Shown piece by piece: positions 46,316 through 59,060 of a stretch of DNA of 64,000 nucleotides (its first letter is position 1; each line of letters begins with the position of its first letter). The stretch spans positions 40,367,676 to 40,431,675 of the forward strand of contig CM049311.1 in NCBI GenBank assembly GCA_026874595.1. Direction: 5' to 3'. The notes under the pieces were generated by a model. It searched no databases. It was given only the letters and a program-made list of their open reading frames with translations, and was not told the origin of the DNA. The DNA comes from Sipunculus nudus (lineage: Eukaryota > Annelida > Sipuncula > Golfingiida > Sipunculidae). Made by a program: the position numbers and the translations under genes.

Positions 46316-49300
46316 GGGACCATGGTGTCAAGGAATGACCTCAGGGGACTGCTTGCCATATAAATATGTTTCACGTTAATTTTTATTCTGTTAATAAACA
46401 TATCAGGATAATAGGCTAAGGTGGAATTTCATAATAATACCACGTTAAAACTGAGCAAAAAAGATTACGTATTTTCAAGATTAATAAAATGGTTTACTAC
46501 CGATTTAAAATCAAATCAATTGTAATGCAAGTGTTTTTAAGCATGACGTTTACGTATATCAATTTTTTTGCCTTAAGATGGATTTATGAAGAAGGAGAAA
46601 ACGAATGCATAACACTGACAAGTAAACAAAACTGTGTCAAATCTAGAAGTGAATCTGTTTACAGGTACAGTGCACTGTACTTGAGTCAAAAGTGACATAT
46701 ATTATCCTTTTGCTGTGGTGTATATATCAGTGTTTATAAACTACATTCTGCTCTTTGGGGACCACTTGATAAGGCGTCTTGCCGGCGTACAATAAGAAGT
46801 GTGAACTATGAGCGTCACGGTAAGCTCATTAAGAAAAAGGGCAGTGATGCAGAGCAAGAACAGAGGTAAGTGCGTACATAACATAATTAATTACTGAGCG
46901 GGCCCTCAGACGAAAAGCGTATGGCGCGGGCTGTCAGGTCACGCATACTGAAAGCTCGATAAACAGGCTCGCCCGCAAATGATACAGTTTGCTTATGCAG
47001 CATCCAAACATAACTGGTTGATGGAGAACACACCTGGCCGCAGCCCCAGTCAGTCTGGGGACGTGTAATGAGTGCTGCTGCTGTTACGCCAGCTATAAAG
47101 CTTGGTATTGGTTACCTGGCGAGCCACTCCCGAGGCGTGCCACCTACCGTACTCCGGGCTGTCTTCACATCCATACACACCAGATACAGGGGTCACTAAT
47201 CAATGGACATTCTCAACACTAACAGGTAGGTAGTTCTTCTCATCACATATACAGGTGCTGACAGGTGATATAGTTGTTGAATCTTTAACAAGATCTTTTT
47301 TTACAAAGTTATTCAGTCGGATTTCGCTACTCCTGATACAATATATTCCGACTTGAAACATAATCACTTCAGTCAGTGTAAGAGTCACCGAGCACTCCTT
47401 CACGAGTGTGTGTTGACGTTGTTTATTTGTAACAAAAAACACAAAATAAATATTCATAATATGACTTAAGTTTGGTGAATTCAAATAAGGAATAGTATAT
47501 GCGAGATTTAAACGTATTATTATATTTGTTATTGTGGATTAAACATAATAGGATATATCATTTAGGGAGAAATTACATCTTAGATGGTGGATTAAATAGT
47601 AAAGATACTACACGTATAAGATAATGTTTTTGATTATATTTATTTCAAAAATACTATCGAGAGAGTATAAAGACTTGTACATTTGCAATTTAAACTTCCG
47701 AAGTGAGAATTTCAGCTTATCAATAGATCTTACACGGAGGGTTAAAAAAGTAGTATGTCAGATGATTCAACATAAATAACACCTTTAAAGAAAGATTAAA
47801 CAGTGTAGGTTATCAGATAATTTAAATTATATATATATAATTCCATTTAAATGATCAGTTAAATCGGTTGAGATGCCAGAGAATTTAACCGTATATGGAC
47901 ACATAAGATAAGATGGGTTAAACAGACCGAGATATCGAAGTGATTCACTTAAAACACTTGACGGGTGGAGAAAACAGTTATATAGAGTCAAGATTTATAA
48001 AGCAGTATAACATGAACTGAGACAGGGAACCTGAGGACTTTAACATTTGACCAAGACGGGCTATAACAATGGCGTCTCAAAACAGGGCTCTGTGGACTGC
48101 GTCTCTGACGTTATCACAACGCCCCAGAAGCCGAGTCAATTATGTGGGAACGTCAAACCAAACTGTGAAGACCTGAGGGGTGTCCGAGTAGTGGACGTCT
48201 CTGTGCTTGTTGATGAGACCAGAGCATCAGATTATCAAATGAGGTTCCCTTGAATACCTTTGTTCATTTGATTGTAAAATGTTTACACAAACGAAATATC
48301 TTTCCAGTAAAATCCAACCCCCCCCCTCTTACCATTCCGGCGAGAAATGGCCAACTGTTTACAACCTGTCAGCTTCTTGTAAGCTGTGTTCTCGTAGTTT
48401 ACGTAAATACAGGAAATCCAGGCTAGGTAGGCTATGTTCTGTGATTCCTGTGGGAAAATTGATTCTTATTTCTTTACTTTATGTACCAAAAACAGGTTCT
48501 ACCTACAACCTTTGTTGTTATTCGCCCTGATTTAAATCCCAACATATTAAATGACAAACGGTAGGCTTGCTTAAATAGAGAGTATAAGATATAAGACTGA
48601 AACGCTGGTATTGGTCAGGGAAATACGTTTACTCAGGACAGATAATCGTGTAGTTGCATAAAATTCAAATTAAGTAGCGATATACTGTCAGCATTATGAG
48701 TGGATTATACACAAAATCCATGCATGCTATCTTCAGATAAAAAAAGGCCCGGCCCTTCGTGTTTAAATAGATGTCCAGATGTCGTATAACCCCAGTCTGT
48801 TGATTAAACCCATTTTGCCGGTCCATGATTATTTTCTTCCATAATTTTAAATTTACAGAAATATTCATCGTTTAAAAATGGACATTAAAAGATAATCGGG
48901 GCTCTTTGCACGCACGTTAAGAACTGAGGCTCTCAACACTGAACTGTCAGCTGGCGGGACCACAATATATAGACGGCATGCAGATTGCGTGCTATTTCCT
49001 AAGAGTTCCTCAGGATTATTAAAACAATTTGTCCATCATATAAAGGAGTCGACAAAGGGAGTAACTATAAGCGACAAGTATGACAGTGATATCATTAACG
49101 AATGCACGCCTGTTTGGGTGTGACTGTCGCAGACGATCAGCTTTACAGAATATGAAAGCAGAACTTGTTTTTGTTTTACTCTGAGTTATACGATATAAAT
49201 CAGAAGATGCCAAGTTGTTAGTTGGCTCTCCGTGTTGTTGCATTCAAATCACCCGGAAGACTATTAAAACCATTTATCGAGGTGAATAAAGCAGATTTGG

Positions 49301-49677
49301 TAGTTTGCTCGGCGAGTGTCTGCCGGAGATCACCTTCTGTGTTCGGTTATTACAAGACGACCTCTGGGAGTACCTGAGCAGTGACTTCGGTCTGGGAAGG
49401 TGTCAGCCATCCCCTCTCACACGCACACAAATCAGCCTGACACCCGCCATATGCCTTGCTAGCTCACAGCGGCTTTATCTTTGAATTTGCTTAATCACGG
49501 AATACATCCCGGCGACGATTTATGGAAACGAATTTCATGTTTTAATGCATTGCATATTTTATATATACTTTGGTTTCCTATATTTGAGATAATAAGACAA
49601 TTTTTTAAAGATGTAAGCTTCATTCACGTCCGACCAAAATAAACTCAGGTGGCTTAGTTCAGGTCTGTCCACTTAGT

Positions 49678-49681
<4 letters not shown>
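46316..49681. other. Mostly single-copy DNA with possible promoter or first exons
   Basis: Three open segments begin with ATG and run into donor-like sites: 46489-46664 (basic start then a hydrophobic VFLSMTFTYINFFAL stretch, ending ACAG/GTACAG), 46808-46865 (MSVTVSSLRKRAVMQSKNR ending AGAG/GTAAGT) and 47203-47225 (MDILNTN.. ending ACAG/GTAGGT). A TATAAAG lies at about 47093, 110 bp before the last ATG. The stretch 46890-47180 is GC- and CpG-richer than its surroundings, as are 48880-49460. All of this is suggestive only. No protein family is recognised. Confidence 0.25.

Positions 49682-49720
<39 letters not shown>
49682..49720. repeat. (TC)n microsatellite
   Basis: Perfect CT dinucleotide run of about 39 bp. 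Confidence 0.95.
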
Positions 49721-49724
<4 letters not shown>

Positions 49725-51349
49725 TACTTTCTTGATTTCCCAAATTTTATTCCTGCTTATTTGAATAAGTTTATTCGAATATGTTTATCTTATGTTCATT
49801 TTGCGTTTTTAGTTTTGTTCAGTTTGAGGATTTTGAGCTTTTTTGTTTATTTTAGAGCGTTCATGCATGTTTTCTTTTAATTTTTAGTTTTAGCATTTTT
49901 TGTTTCATGTAGTATACCTTTTCGAGAGAGAAAAGAGGACATCTTTGTTTGGTGTCATTTTTGGAATATGGACAAGAATGTGTAAAGGAACTATCACGTA
50001 ATTGCTCCGAGAGAAAACCATCACCCGGCATGCGTTGCTGCAGAAGCATTTAAAATGTAAATTAAAGTCGTAATATCAAACTGTTTGAGGTAAACTTTAA
50101 ATCCCTACTTGAATGGTCATTGTCCATAAAGGTAACGAAGATATTTATCACAGGAAACATTGGTGGAGCCGTAGCTCACACCCTTACTTCCAGTTCCCGG
50201 CCAGTTGTTGGGTGAGTCGTGGAGCTGAGCTGTATGGACATGGAGTGGCCTGGCGCCACAATGATAAATGACAGACAAGAGCTAACACAGAGCGCACACC
50301 GGGCTGACAGGCCAAACAACACGCGCTAACCGAGGGTTGTGCACAATCAACTGGCCAAGTCATTTCGTGGATGGCATTTGATTAATGGCTTGTATTGATT
50401 CCTGTAATGTTCAGCTCTGAAGCTTTTGTGAGCAATAAGTGCATTGAACAAAAAGTTGACTTTCCGCGAAATGGCATAATAATAAATAAAATGTGTCCCT
50501 TGATATATGTTGGGGAAAATGCCGTAAGTATTATATGGTCCAGGGATTCATTTGCGCAGGAGGGTTTTAACTGTATGTGTATAATACTACGCACAGGAAA
50601 TTAAACGCCATTGAAGTGACAAATTGATAACCATGCCAAATATGAGGACATTGAAAAGATCGAGAAGGCAGATAGATTTAATGCACGGACATTTCAAAAC
50701 TACCGTTATTTGTACTTCTCTTGACTGAAATAGTGGGAACGGTGTTTGGGTATTCATCATGTGTGTTTACAGGCTATTTGCATTCATTTGTGGTCTCACT
50801 GATTTTAGTCAGGTTTAGTTCACAAACATGGACGGGGGCACTGTCCAAAACAAGAACATTGAAACTAACCATAAAGACGAGATCCATTTCATGATGAAGA
50901 CAGAAGACATAAAAATAAATATAAATGAACCCGGCAACAGTAAGCCTAAAGAACTTCAAACAACGAAATCCAGAACAAGAGAGAGCAACAGTCTTTAAAC
51001 AAAGGTGAATTCTGACCTTTAATTCGGATCACTAGAGCGAGAGTAAATCCTTATCGACTCAAGTTCAAAGGACATTATCAGTCATTTGACTTCCTGATTT
51101 TGGGGACGGGCAGGTTTGATTTTTTTATAACCGAAGATAAGTCTTTGTGATAAAAACACATACACAGTAATGTAACTCTTCTGTATCGCCCTTCGTCGCC
51201 TCTACGTTGAAGGTCCGCTGGTTGCAATACAAAACACCATTATGGCCCCACTGAAATTGTTGGAACACAAGAATTGATACAGGGGAGTAGATAACAGTTC
51301 GAAAAGCATGTGTGCTCTTGGAGTCAATCGTCTCGGTCTTGGATATATC
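49721..51349. other. Single-copy-looking DNA, nothing recognised
   Basis: No gene is supported. The patch 50190-50350 is GC-richer and non-repetitive. The 101-codon reverse frame at 51125-51430 runs into the MITE and is not recognised. Confidence 0.4.
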
Positions 51350-51354
51350 GGTGA

Positions 51355-51566
51355 CAGGGGCGGATCCAGGATTTAGGAAAAGGGGGGTCCAACCCAGGAG
51401 GACAAATGAAAATCCTAAAAAAAAGGTCATAAGATCTGGAAAAGGGGGGGGGGGGGGGTCCAGGCCGCAAAATTACGTCTAAACCCCCTTAAAAAAGGTT
51501 GCTTCGGGTGAAAAAAGGGGGGGGGGGGGGTCCGGACCCCCTGGACCCCCCCTGGATCCGCTTCTG
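51355..51566. mobile_element. hAT-like MITE with 5-bp target duplication (GGTGA)
   Basis: Left terminus CAGGGGCGGATCCAGGATTT; right terminus reads CAGAAGCGGATCCAGGGG on the complement. Flanks GGTGA (51350-51354) and GGTGA (51567-51571) are a direct duplication. The interior is non-coding with three G runs (up to about 16) and GGGTCCGGACCCCC near the right end. It has the same ends as the MITE at 24745-24927, here less eroded. Confidence 0.85.
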
Positions 51567-52520
51567 GGTGAGATTTTTTTTTAAATTGCGTATACCTGTG
51601 AGATTATTTTGTTTACTGGAGTGTATCGCAGAGATATTTCTTTTTGTGTATAAATGTGAGATAATTTTGTGTACTGGAGTGTATCGATGAGATATTCCTT
51701 TTTTATTGCGTATACCGTTGAGATAACTATGGTGTACTCGGGTCTCTACCTGTTCATGTAATGTATAAATGAATCTATTACGCAGATCTATGCTTTTTGA
51801 TCAATGAGTTTGATTAAGCGAGATTTTTTACAAGATATAACGGATAAGTCACCCAAATATGCGGCCAAGTAAGTTTTATATCGTCAAATAACCTACATAT
51901 TGTATGTTATATGGTAGGGCACCGTCAGTACAAGGAATGTGAATATATCAGTTCAAAGGAATGTGGAAATGATTACTCGGCAGCTTTCAGCGTATCGCGG
52001 TCATTCCAACAATTAAGAAAAATTGGCGCGACTGTAGATGTTACCCGTGTTGATTCATGCCTTGGTCGGCGTTATCACCTGTCTCAGCTGAACATCTTGT
52101 TAGCCAGGTAAAGTTTATTTTCACCGCTTGGCACAACAGGGGTGTTATCTAACAACAAAACATATCTGAGATCTTACGGCCATTACAACGAATAAGTTCA
52201 AGGTCTGAGCGTGTCTCAAACAATGTTCCAAGTAACCAGAAATGCTACAGCTGACGAGCACAGAGATGTCAAGGAGCAGACTGCCTGACTCTCAGAGAAA
52301 CTGCCACTGTCAATAAGTTTAAGAAGATCACCATAAAACTTCACTCTGCTACTTAGCTGACAGATATTTTATAGTATTACTGGTCATTCTTCAGGAGTCC
52401 ATTGTCCGTTTTTATTTTTATTTACAGCTGACATTACACATTGATTGGCCCAGTAGTATAGAGCAGTATACCGAGGTCGCGAGGCGAAAGGGGAGGCGAA
52501 TGATATGTAGATTGGGTTGA
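51567..52520. other. Intergenic DNA with a short degenerate repeat
   Basis: About 51570-51730 shows three degenerate units of roughly 55 bp (GTGAGAT.ATTTTGT, TACTGGAGTGTATCG, TGCGTATACC). The 66-codon frame at 51911 meets a good donor, CCAG/GTAAAG, at 52107, but the protein is unrecognised. Confidence 0.35.
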
Positions 52521-52521
52521 T

Positions 52522-52539
52522 GGGGGGGGGGGGGGGGGG
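52522..52539. repeat. Poly-G run (18)
   Basis: Uninterrupted G run preceded by GGGTTGAT. One of at least nine G or C runs of 12 or more bases in the window. Confidence 0.95.
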
Positions 52540-53165
52540 TTAGAAAAGGTTTATAATTGCGTAATTAGTAAATACAGGCCTATACAGGCTGAAAATACTA
52601 ACCTTAGGATATTTTTTATGTTTATCCATCATATAATAGTGGGGATGATTCGAGGGGGTGGGACTTTTCAGGCCCCCATCGGTTTCGCCGCAGATGTAAT
52701 GTAGTGGTATTCAAGGCAAGGTAAACACTGGACGGACAACCTGTATATGAACAGCTGCCTGGACGGACAAAACATGTATATAAACAGCCGCCTGGATGGA
52801 CACAACCTGTATATAAACTGCCGCCTGTTCGATAGAAAATTTCCGATGGACCCTGCTAAATACAGGTGAAGGCATTTCACTAGATATATTCTTCATTGCT
52901 TCTATATACATTTTATCCGTACAATAATAAGCATTTTGATATGAGCCTTTAACAAGTGTCCCTGGTTAGGTCGGGTTTAATATGACTGGTTGGAGTGTAA
53001 CATTACTGAGGGGCACAGGGCTCTTCAGGGCTGCTGCAATGTCCCCCCCCCCGTCTCATGTATATATGTGTATATACCATAGGTCAACGCAAGAGGTTAT
53101 ATGTGAGGACCATATTTCATATAATTCGCTGTCCTCTTCTCTGCATGTCTGCCTTCTTTTAGCTG

Positions 53166-53169
<4 letters not shown>
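52540..53169. repeat. Intergenic DNA with a 33-bp tandem triplication
   Basis: About 52729-52830 has three units with CTGGACGGACAA.AC.TGTA then TATAAACAGCCGC, period 33 bp (52759 to 52792). Otherwise nothing is recognised. Confidence 0.65.

Positions 53170-53210
<41 letters not shown>
53170..53210. repeat. (TA)n microsatellite
   Basis: TA run of about 41 bp. Confidence 0.95.
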
Positions 53211-53214
<4 letters not shown>

Positions 53215-53696
53215 TTATGAGGAATATATTCAACACTATACTAGCTGTAACACCAGTCCAACACACGGCCTGTTTTTTCTCTGTCTTACTGTGTGTTCCA
53301 TGCATGGGAACAACACTGCCCTTTAAATTAAGATGCATGGGCAACCCTGCCTTGCTGCACTGTACCCGCCAATAATGTACAGTTGGCTTCTGCTGAGAGG
53401 TGGGTTACAAACATATCCCCGTGATGAGAGTTAGCGCACACCTTGTGTTTACGTCGTCAGCCATTCGCATGCATCTTAATGCCGTTTGTTTGTAGATGAC
53501 CGATGTCTACGGTTTAATTTTAATATGAACACAATGAATGCACAAACCGACCCGGAGGAACGTCAAACAACTGCATGAGGTGAGACAATTTAAGTAATAT
53601 AGGGATTATCATATATTATTTATCAGGTAATCAGAAGGTTTATATGAAAAACATTTAAAATTGAAACTTCATGTCGCGTCTACTTAATCGTGAAAA

Positions 53697-53734
<38 letters not shown>

Positions 53735-53942
53735 ATTTTAATCTCGCAATTTTAATCCTTCGGTTACATGAACTTTATTTTCCTTTATCCCCTATTAACT
53801 TCGATATACTGCATTAAAAATGTAAAACGCCAGAAAACTGTTGTGATCTTATCAACGTGATCATGCGGTAAAATCGAAAATCGAGGGATTTCAACAGAAT
53901 TATGAACACACCGACATATATAAGGAATGCTCGCTCACGCCT
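53211..53942. other. Intergenic DNA with a (GA)n tract
   Basis: GA dinucleotide run at 53700-53733. No gene is seen. Confidence 0.6.
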
Positions 53943-54155
53943 AGGTAAACTCTGTCACACAACAAGCTTGCGAATAAAACTCCCTCACAGTCGACCACCG
54001 TGGTAAACTCTCTTAAACATGCATGCAGACCGGCGAAGAAAACTCTCTCGCACTGCAGACCGCCGTGGTAAACTCTCTTTATCATGCAAGCCCGCGAAGA
54101 AAACTCTCTCACACTGCAGATCGCCGTGGTAAACTGTCTCACACTGCAAGCCTGA
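53943..54155. repeat. ~61-bp tandem repeat, ~3.5 units
   Basis: Units contain CCGTGGTAAACTCTCT, ATGCA.GC, GCGAAGAAAACTCTCTC and ACACTGCAGACCG. GTAAAC occurs at 53945, 54003, 54068 and 54129 (spacings 58, 65 and 61). The reverse-strand 109-codon frame across it reads the repeat and is not a gene. Confidence 0.8.
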
Positions 54156-55907
54156 TAAAACCATTTTATATAGTTTTTCGGTCTCTCTCTCTCTCTGTCA
54201 ATCCAATATTTTTTTCTAATAATTTTCATTCTCAGTTAGTACCTTTTTCAGCAGATTCCATTCAGGGACAGTGCACCGACTCAGCTGTACTGATATGTTT
54301 GTTTCATCAAACAATAATATTGTTATATCAGCTTAGAGGTATAATGTAAATATAATGGGTGTCGCAGGTCGTTGTCGGTTTTAAGAGTACACAGCTAGTG
54401 TACCTTATACGTACGTTGTCATCACACCTGGATCTCGTTTGAATATATATATATTACACCGGTTATGCACGGGAAGTGGTAAAAGCCCGGTTTCTGTTCA
54501 GATCTCGAGTATGGTAGAGGGTCATATATATTACGTCAAATATACAGTGCGTCAATGCGGAACACCCTATATGTATGCAGATGAACATTCGAAAAAACAT
54601 CCGAAATTACAAACAAATTAGGGTATCACTATGCAAAGAGTGTCTGGTGAGCTGAGGAGGTTACAGGTAATTGTGACATGTGCAAACAAGCATAATTCTA
54701 GTCAAACAGCTGGCCGACGCCTTCCTGCGAGCCTCTTAGGATCTACTTGTTTTCTAGCAATCTTGAGGCTGATGAACCAGAAACGATCAGATCAAAGAAA
54801 GGATGCATACCAACAAACGAGTTGACGACATGCGACGCGAGGTCACAGACACGGGCGATGCCTTCAGTAATCAATAATAAACATAAACATATAAACTCAC
54901 GTGCATTTAAAAAGCTACTTTATGCTTTGGGCCCTGTCAACTTACAAATGGAATCAGTTAACCAAGAAGAGAACAAATATTTGTATTTTGTTGATCCTGT
55001 AAACAGTCGGTGGTGCGTTGTCGGTGCACCGCCCTGACTCTGGCAGGCTGCCAGGCGGTAACATATATCAAGTCAAACTTCGGCAGCTTCTGTTTTAACA
55101 TTTTGAATTTTAAAGTAGGGGCTCTTTGTCTCACATTAAGGATTAAGGATGAGGTTACACGTACAGTTTGTATTTAACGGTAAGTCTTAATAGATGAAGG
55201 TGAAATTATAGTCTACAGTATAACAGTATTGGAGGAAAACAAGATTTATAGCGACCAATTTTTGGGCCAAATCTGCAGGCAGATTCAATCAGATGGGTCA
55301 TTGCCCAAAAGATTTGTTGGTCTGTATTTATTTACTATTTCCAGAACTTACACACAAATGCACATATAAATATGTATATATATATTACTATTATTAAGTT
55401 TTTCCTGTATTATTCAATAATGTTTTCAAGTGTATATCTCTTTTTCTGACCGTAGTCAGCGCCTGTGACAAGAGATTTGTTAACACAGATTTTGTTAGTT
55501 CCTGTCCTGATTAATTTAGGTCTAATCCATGTTGTTTTTACACATGGTGGATTTATGAGCTGAGTTAGGCCAGGCTAACATGGTTGATTTATGATATGAG
55601 TGAGGCCGGGCTGTCTGGTTTATTGTCCGTGAAGCCGTTCATGACGATCATCACTGCATGGAAGATGAAGCACCACCCAGACGACGCTTCCCCCGGTCCA
55701 ATCAAAATGTTTCTCTGTCTCCCTGTCTCTCCTGTGTGTGTGTGTGTGTGCGTGTGTGTAAAATATGAAATTTGAAAATTTAAGCGCAGCAGAGAAAATG
55801 CATCTTACACTTTAACCAACCAATCCAATAAATATAACATTAGCCCTTTGATGTGGCTTAATCAAGCTCCTCTGGTGGCGGAGATTCGAAATAAATAATA
55901 CAGGAAA
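54156..55907. other. Intergenic DNA, weak open frames only
   Basis: A 96-codon plus frame at 54747-55037 ends SRWCVVGAPP and has balanced composition, but no family is recognised and it is at chance length. A short (TG)n tract lies at 55733-55760. Confidence 0.3.
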
Positions 55908-56285
55908 CGACTTGAGCCGTTTTATTGTGACCGCTACAGTAGCATGGACAATATGACGTGAGCCGTTTTATTTGTGACTGTTACAGTAGCATGGACGGTA
56001 CGACGTGAGCTGTTTTATTTGTGACTGTTACAGTAGCATTGACAATATGACGTGAGCCGTTTTATTTGTTACTGTAACAGTAGCATGGACGGTAAGACGT
56101 GAGCCGTTTTATTTGTGACTGTTACAGTAGTATGGACGATATGACATGAGCCGTTTTATTTGTGACTGTTAAAGTAGCATATACGGAATGACGTGAGCCG
56201 TTTTTTTAACTGTTACATGCAGTAGCACGGACGGTATGATTTGAGCCGTTTTATTTGTGACTGTTAAAGTAACATCGACTTTTAT
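55908..56285. repeat. 47-bp minisatellite, ~8 units
   Basis: Unit has GACGTGAGCCGTTTTATTTG, TGACTGTTACAGTAGCATGG and AC.GTAT, period 47 bp (55955 to 56002). It contains CTGTTACAG, a small palindrome. Two much-diverged units recur at about 59647-59763, after 3.3 kb of another repeat family. Confidence 0.9.
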
Positions 56286-57395
56286 TAGTTCAGCTGACTG
56301 AAAGTCATATGATCTATATTCATGTCCGTCGTGCGTCTGTCTGTTACCAGGGCACAAATCGTTTCCACTGGACCTGGAATATTCTTACTCAAAATTCAGA
56401 TAGGTCCTTTAAAAATAACCCTGGACACCTGAAATGAGGTCCCTGTGATGTATATTCTCCGGGCTACCGTACCTACCAGAATAATATTTAAAATGACACA
56501 AAACCCCCTGTATCCTACTAATTGATGCATGGACTGCCATGAATCCTGCCTTCAATATTGATCTTGACTAGTTTTATCAGTTCCTGAGTACTGCATGGTG
56601 TCGCCATCCCAATTATTTCTATTGTTCACGCAATTTGTCCTTAATTTTTGGTGACAGTTTGTAAACTATGGTTTCATTTAGTGTCCTGAAATCTCATATG
56701 TTAAATGATAATGGCCAGTTTTTTCATTTTCCGAAGACTGGACTTTTTCCAATTTCACACATTTTGCCGGACTTGTCAATTGAAAACAAGGTGTCAGTTT
56801 CTCATCAGTGGTTTCATCTAGAATCCTGAAACCTTATATATTTATTGATCATGACTAGTTCATCAGTTCCTGAAGACTGGTGCTGCCACCTGTATTTTGT
56901 TCACGCATTCTTTTACTATAATTTTAGACTACCAATTTACAGTAAGGTGTCCGTGTCCCATCTATGGTTTCTCCTAGCTTCAAGAAACCTCATATGTTTA
57001 TTGATAATGACAAATTTTATCAGTTCCTGAAGACTGGTGGCGCAAACCTGTATTTTTTCACGCATTTTTAGCTCAGCTGACTGATCACTGTTTAGCCTAG
57101 AAACCTCTAACGCAACATCAAGTGAGGTTTAAATTTTCTTGGAAACCTGAAACTAGGCCATGTCGACCAATATTCTCCGAGCTTTGGGGGGGAAAAAACA
57201 TGACTTTTTGAGCGTCCGGGCAGTCTGGTATTAAAGGAACTGTACCTGTTAGCTCTAGAATATGTTTAATAAACGTTCAGAGAGATCCTGATGCTGATTC
57301 CATTTCATTTGGAACTTGAAATTAGGTCACGGTGACCTATATTTTTAGGATATAGGCCAAAAGCATAATTTTGAGCACCCAGACAGTCAAACAGT
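56286..57395 (+). repeat. Tandem copies of the ERE/GGCGCC dispersed family
   Basis: Opens TTAGTTCAGCTGACTGAAAG, GTCCGTCGTGCGTCTGTCTG, TTACCAGGGCACAAATCG. It then carries CAGTTCCTG.AGACTGGTG-type modules near 56577, 56865 and 57025, a new start TTTTTAGCTCAGCTGACTG at about 57067, and an exact AGGTCACGGTGACCT at 57324-57338. It stops at about 57395, where unrelated sequence begins. Non-coding. Confidence 0.75.
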
Positions 57396-58070
57396 ACACT
57401 TGTCGGTCATTCAATGACAAGCCGCGTGTGAGCGATGACAGATGGATATTGCGAACGGTCCTCGATGGTGTTGATTGTATTTCTGCTATTGAAATATGTA
57501 TTCCATGTTTTCCAATTTTGTGTTCCCAGTTAGGCATGTATTTCATTTTATAATCCGTTATTCTATCTCTTATTGTTTTAAATGTAACGGAATCAATTTT
57601 TCCATTTATACCTGCATATTCTGAACTACATGTTCGACAGCAGGTAAAACTGGTGGTCAAAGCCTTGGGTGAAAGTCAAATATTAGTTTACGAGGGGAAT
57701 GTGAATGAGGGGATTCACATTCTAAGACACTGTAAAACTAAAACTGTAAAATACGACCTGTAATCTTCATAATGATATGCAAACATACTGGGGAAGGGGA
57801 TGGAGCAAGGTCTAATCAAAATTTAATACTCAGTATTTCATATCCTACTAAGTATACAAGATTAAAGATGAAAAAGGTTATATACTTAAAAAAGGATATT
57901 TATATAAAGGTTATTACGTTTGTAAATGTTAAATATCTTATGCCATTTATGAAACGAAAGAGTTGACCCACCATTTGAGTGCCTACCAACCCGCGAATTG
58001 GACACGTCACCACTGAGATTGTGGCGTCACGTCGCGAAAGATATAAATATGCCTGCTTGAAATATATGTG
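57396..58070. other. Unrelated insert within the dispersed family
   Basis: The family breaks off after GACAGTCAAACAGT and resumes at about 58130. The insert holds a 107-codon reverse frame (57337-57660, with a CCRTCSSEYAGINGKIDSV segment) and a 64-codon Lys-rich plus frame (57772-57966). Neither is recognised. No terminal repeats were seen, so a mobile origin is only a guess. Confidence 0.35.
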
Positions 58071-58079
58071 ATATATATA

Positions 58080-58121
<42 letters not shown>
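58071..58121. repeat. (TA)n microsatellite
   Basis: TA run of about 50 bp with one interruption (ATTATA). Confidence 0.95.
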
Positions 58122-58123
<2 letters not shown>

Positions 58124-58129
58124 CTTCCA

Positions 58130-59060
58130 TATAATCTTCTAACGCAATATCGATGTAGGTTCTGGACAAAGATCTATGCAGGGAAAGCTGACACTAGGTC
58201 ACAGTGACCCATATTCTGTGAGCTATGGGCCAGAAACATAAATTTGAGCATCCAGGGAGTCAAATAGGGCACAAATTGAATCTGTAGCTGTAGAATCTTT
58301 TTCCTTATTCAGGGAATATTCAGGGAGATCCTGGGCTAAGCTCAATGGAAATTTGGAATTTTGTCGCGGTGACCTATATCCTGCGAGCTATACTGGCCAA
58401 AAACATAAGTTTGAGCACCCAGACAATCAGACAGTGCATAAATTGTAACCTGTAGGCCTAGAATCTCTTAGCATAACACCCAAGATGAATCTGGGCAAAT
58501 TTTCTGAGAACCTGAAATTAGGTCACGGTGGCCTATATTTTATCGAACGACTGGCCAAAAATTGTGAATAGATCAATGTGACCTGTGTTCTGTGAGCTAC
58601 GATCAGAACACCTAAGTTTGAGCACAAGAAAGTCAGACAAGGCACAAATCTTAACTGTAAGATCTAGAAATGTCATTCTGAATGTACAGGGAGGCCGTTG
58701 TAATGTCTCCTTAGACATAAGAAATAAGGTCACTGTGACCTTTATTCTGTGAGCTACTTGAAACAACATGATTTTTGATACCTAGAAGTCGGATGGACAT
58801 AAGTCAAAGCAGTGTGATGTAGAAACTTCTAACTTACCAGCTAGGGAGTTCCTAGAAAAATCTTCTTGAAACCTTAGATAAGGTCACTGTTACCTATTTT
58901 TAAGGACTATAGTATAGGCAAAACATGATTCTGAGCGCTCTGGAAGTCATTCTAGCCGTTGGTTAAGGTTCCTTAACAAATCTATTTCCCCAGATCATAA
59001 CATTAATAATTTATACTTGCATCACTTGTATTTCAAATTCAGTTGAGCGTCATGGCCCAT
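58130..59060 (+). repeat. Tandem array of the ERE-containing dispersed family
   Basis: At least four units of about 160-200 bp, each with CAGACA.GGCACAAAT, CTAGAATCTTCTAA-like, CCAGGGAGATCCT-like, AGGTCAC.GTGACC-like, TATTCTGTGAGCTATG and AACATAA.TTTGAGCA.CCAG. ERE-like sites lie at about 58196, 58366, 58522, 58727 (exact AGGTCACTGTGACCT) and 58884. The block ends CAGTTGAGCGTCATGGCCCA then TGGGCCACTAG at about 59040. Non-coding. Confidence 0.8.
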
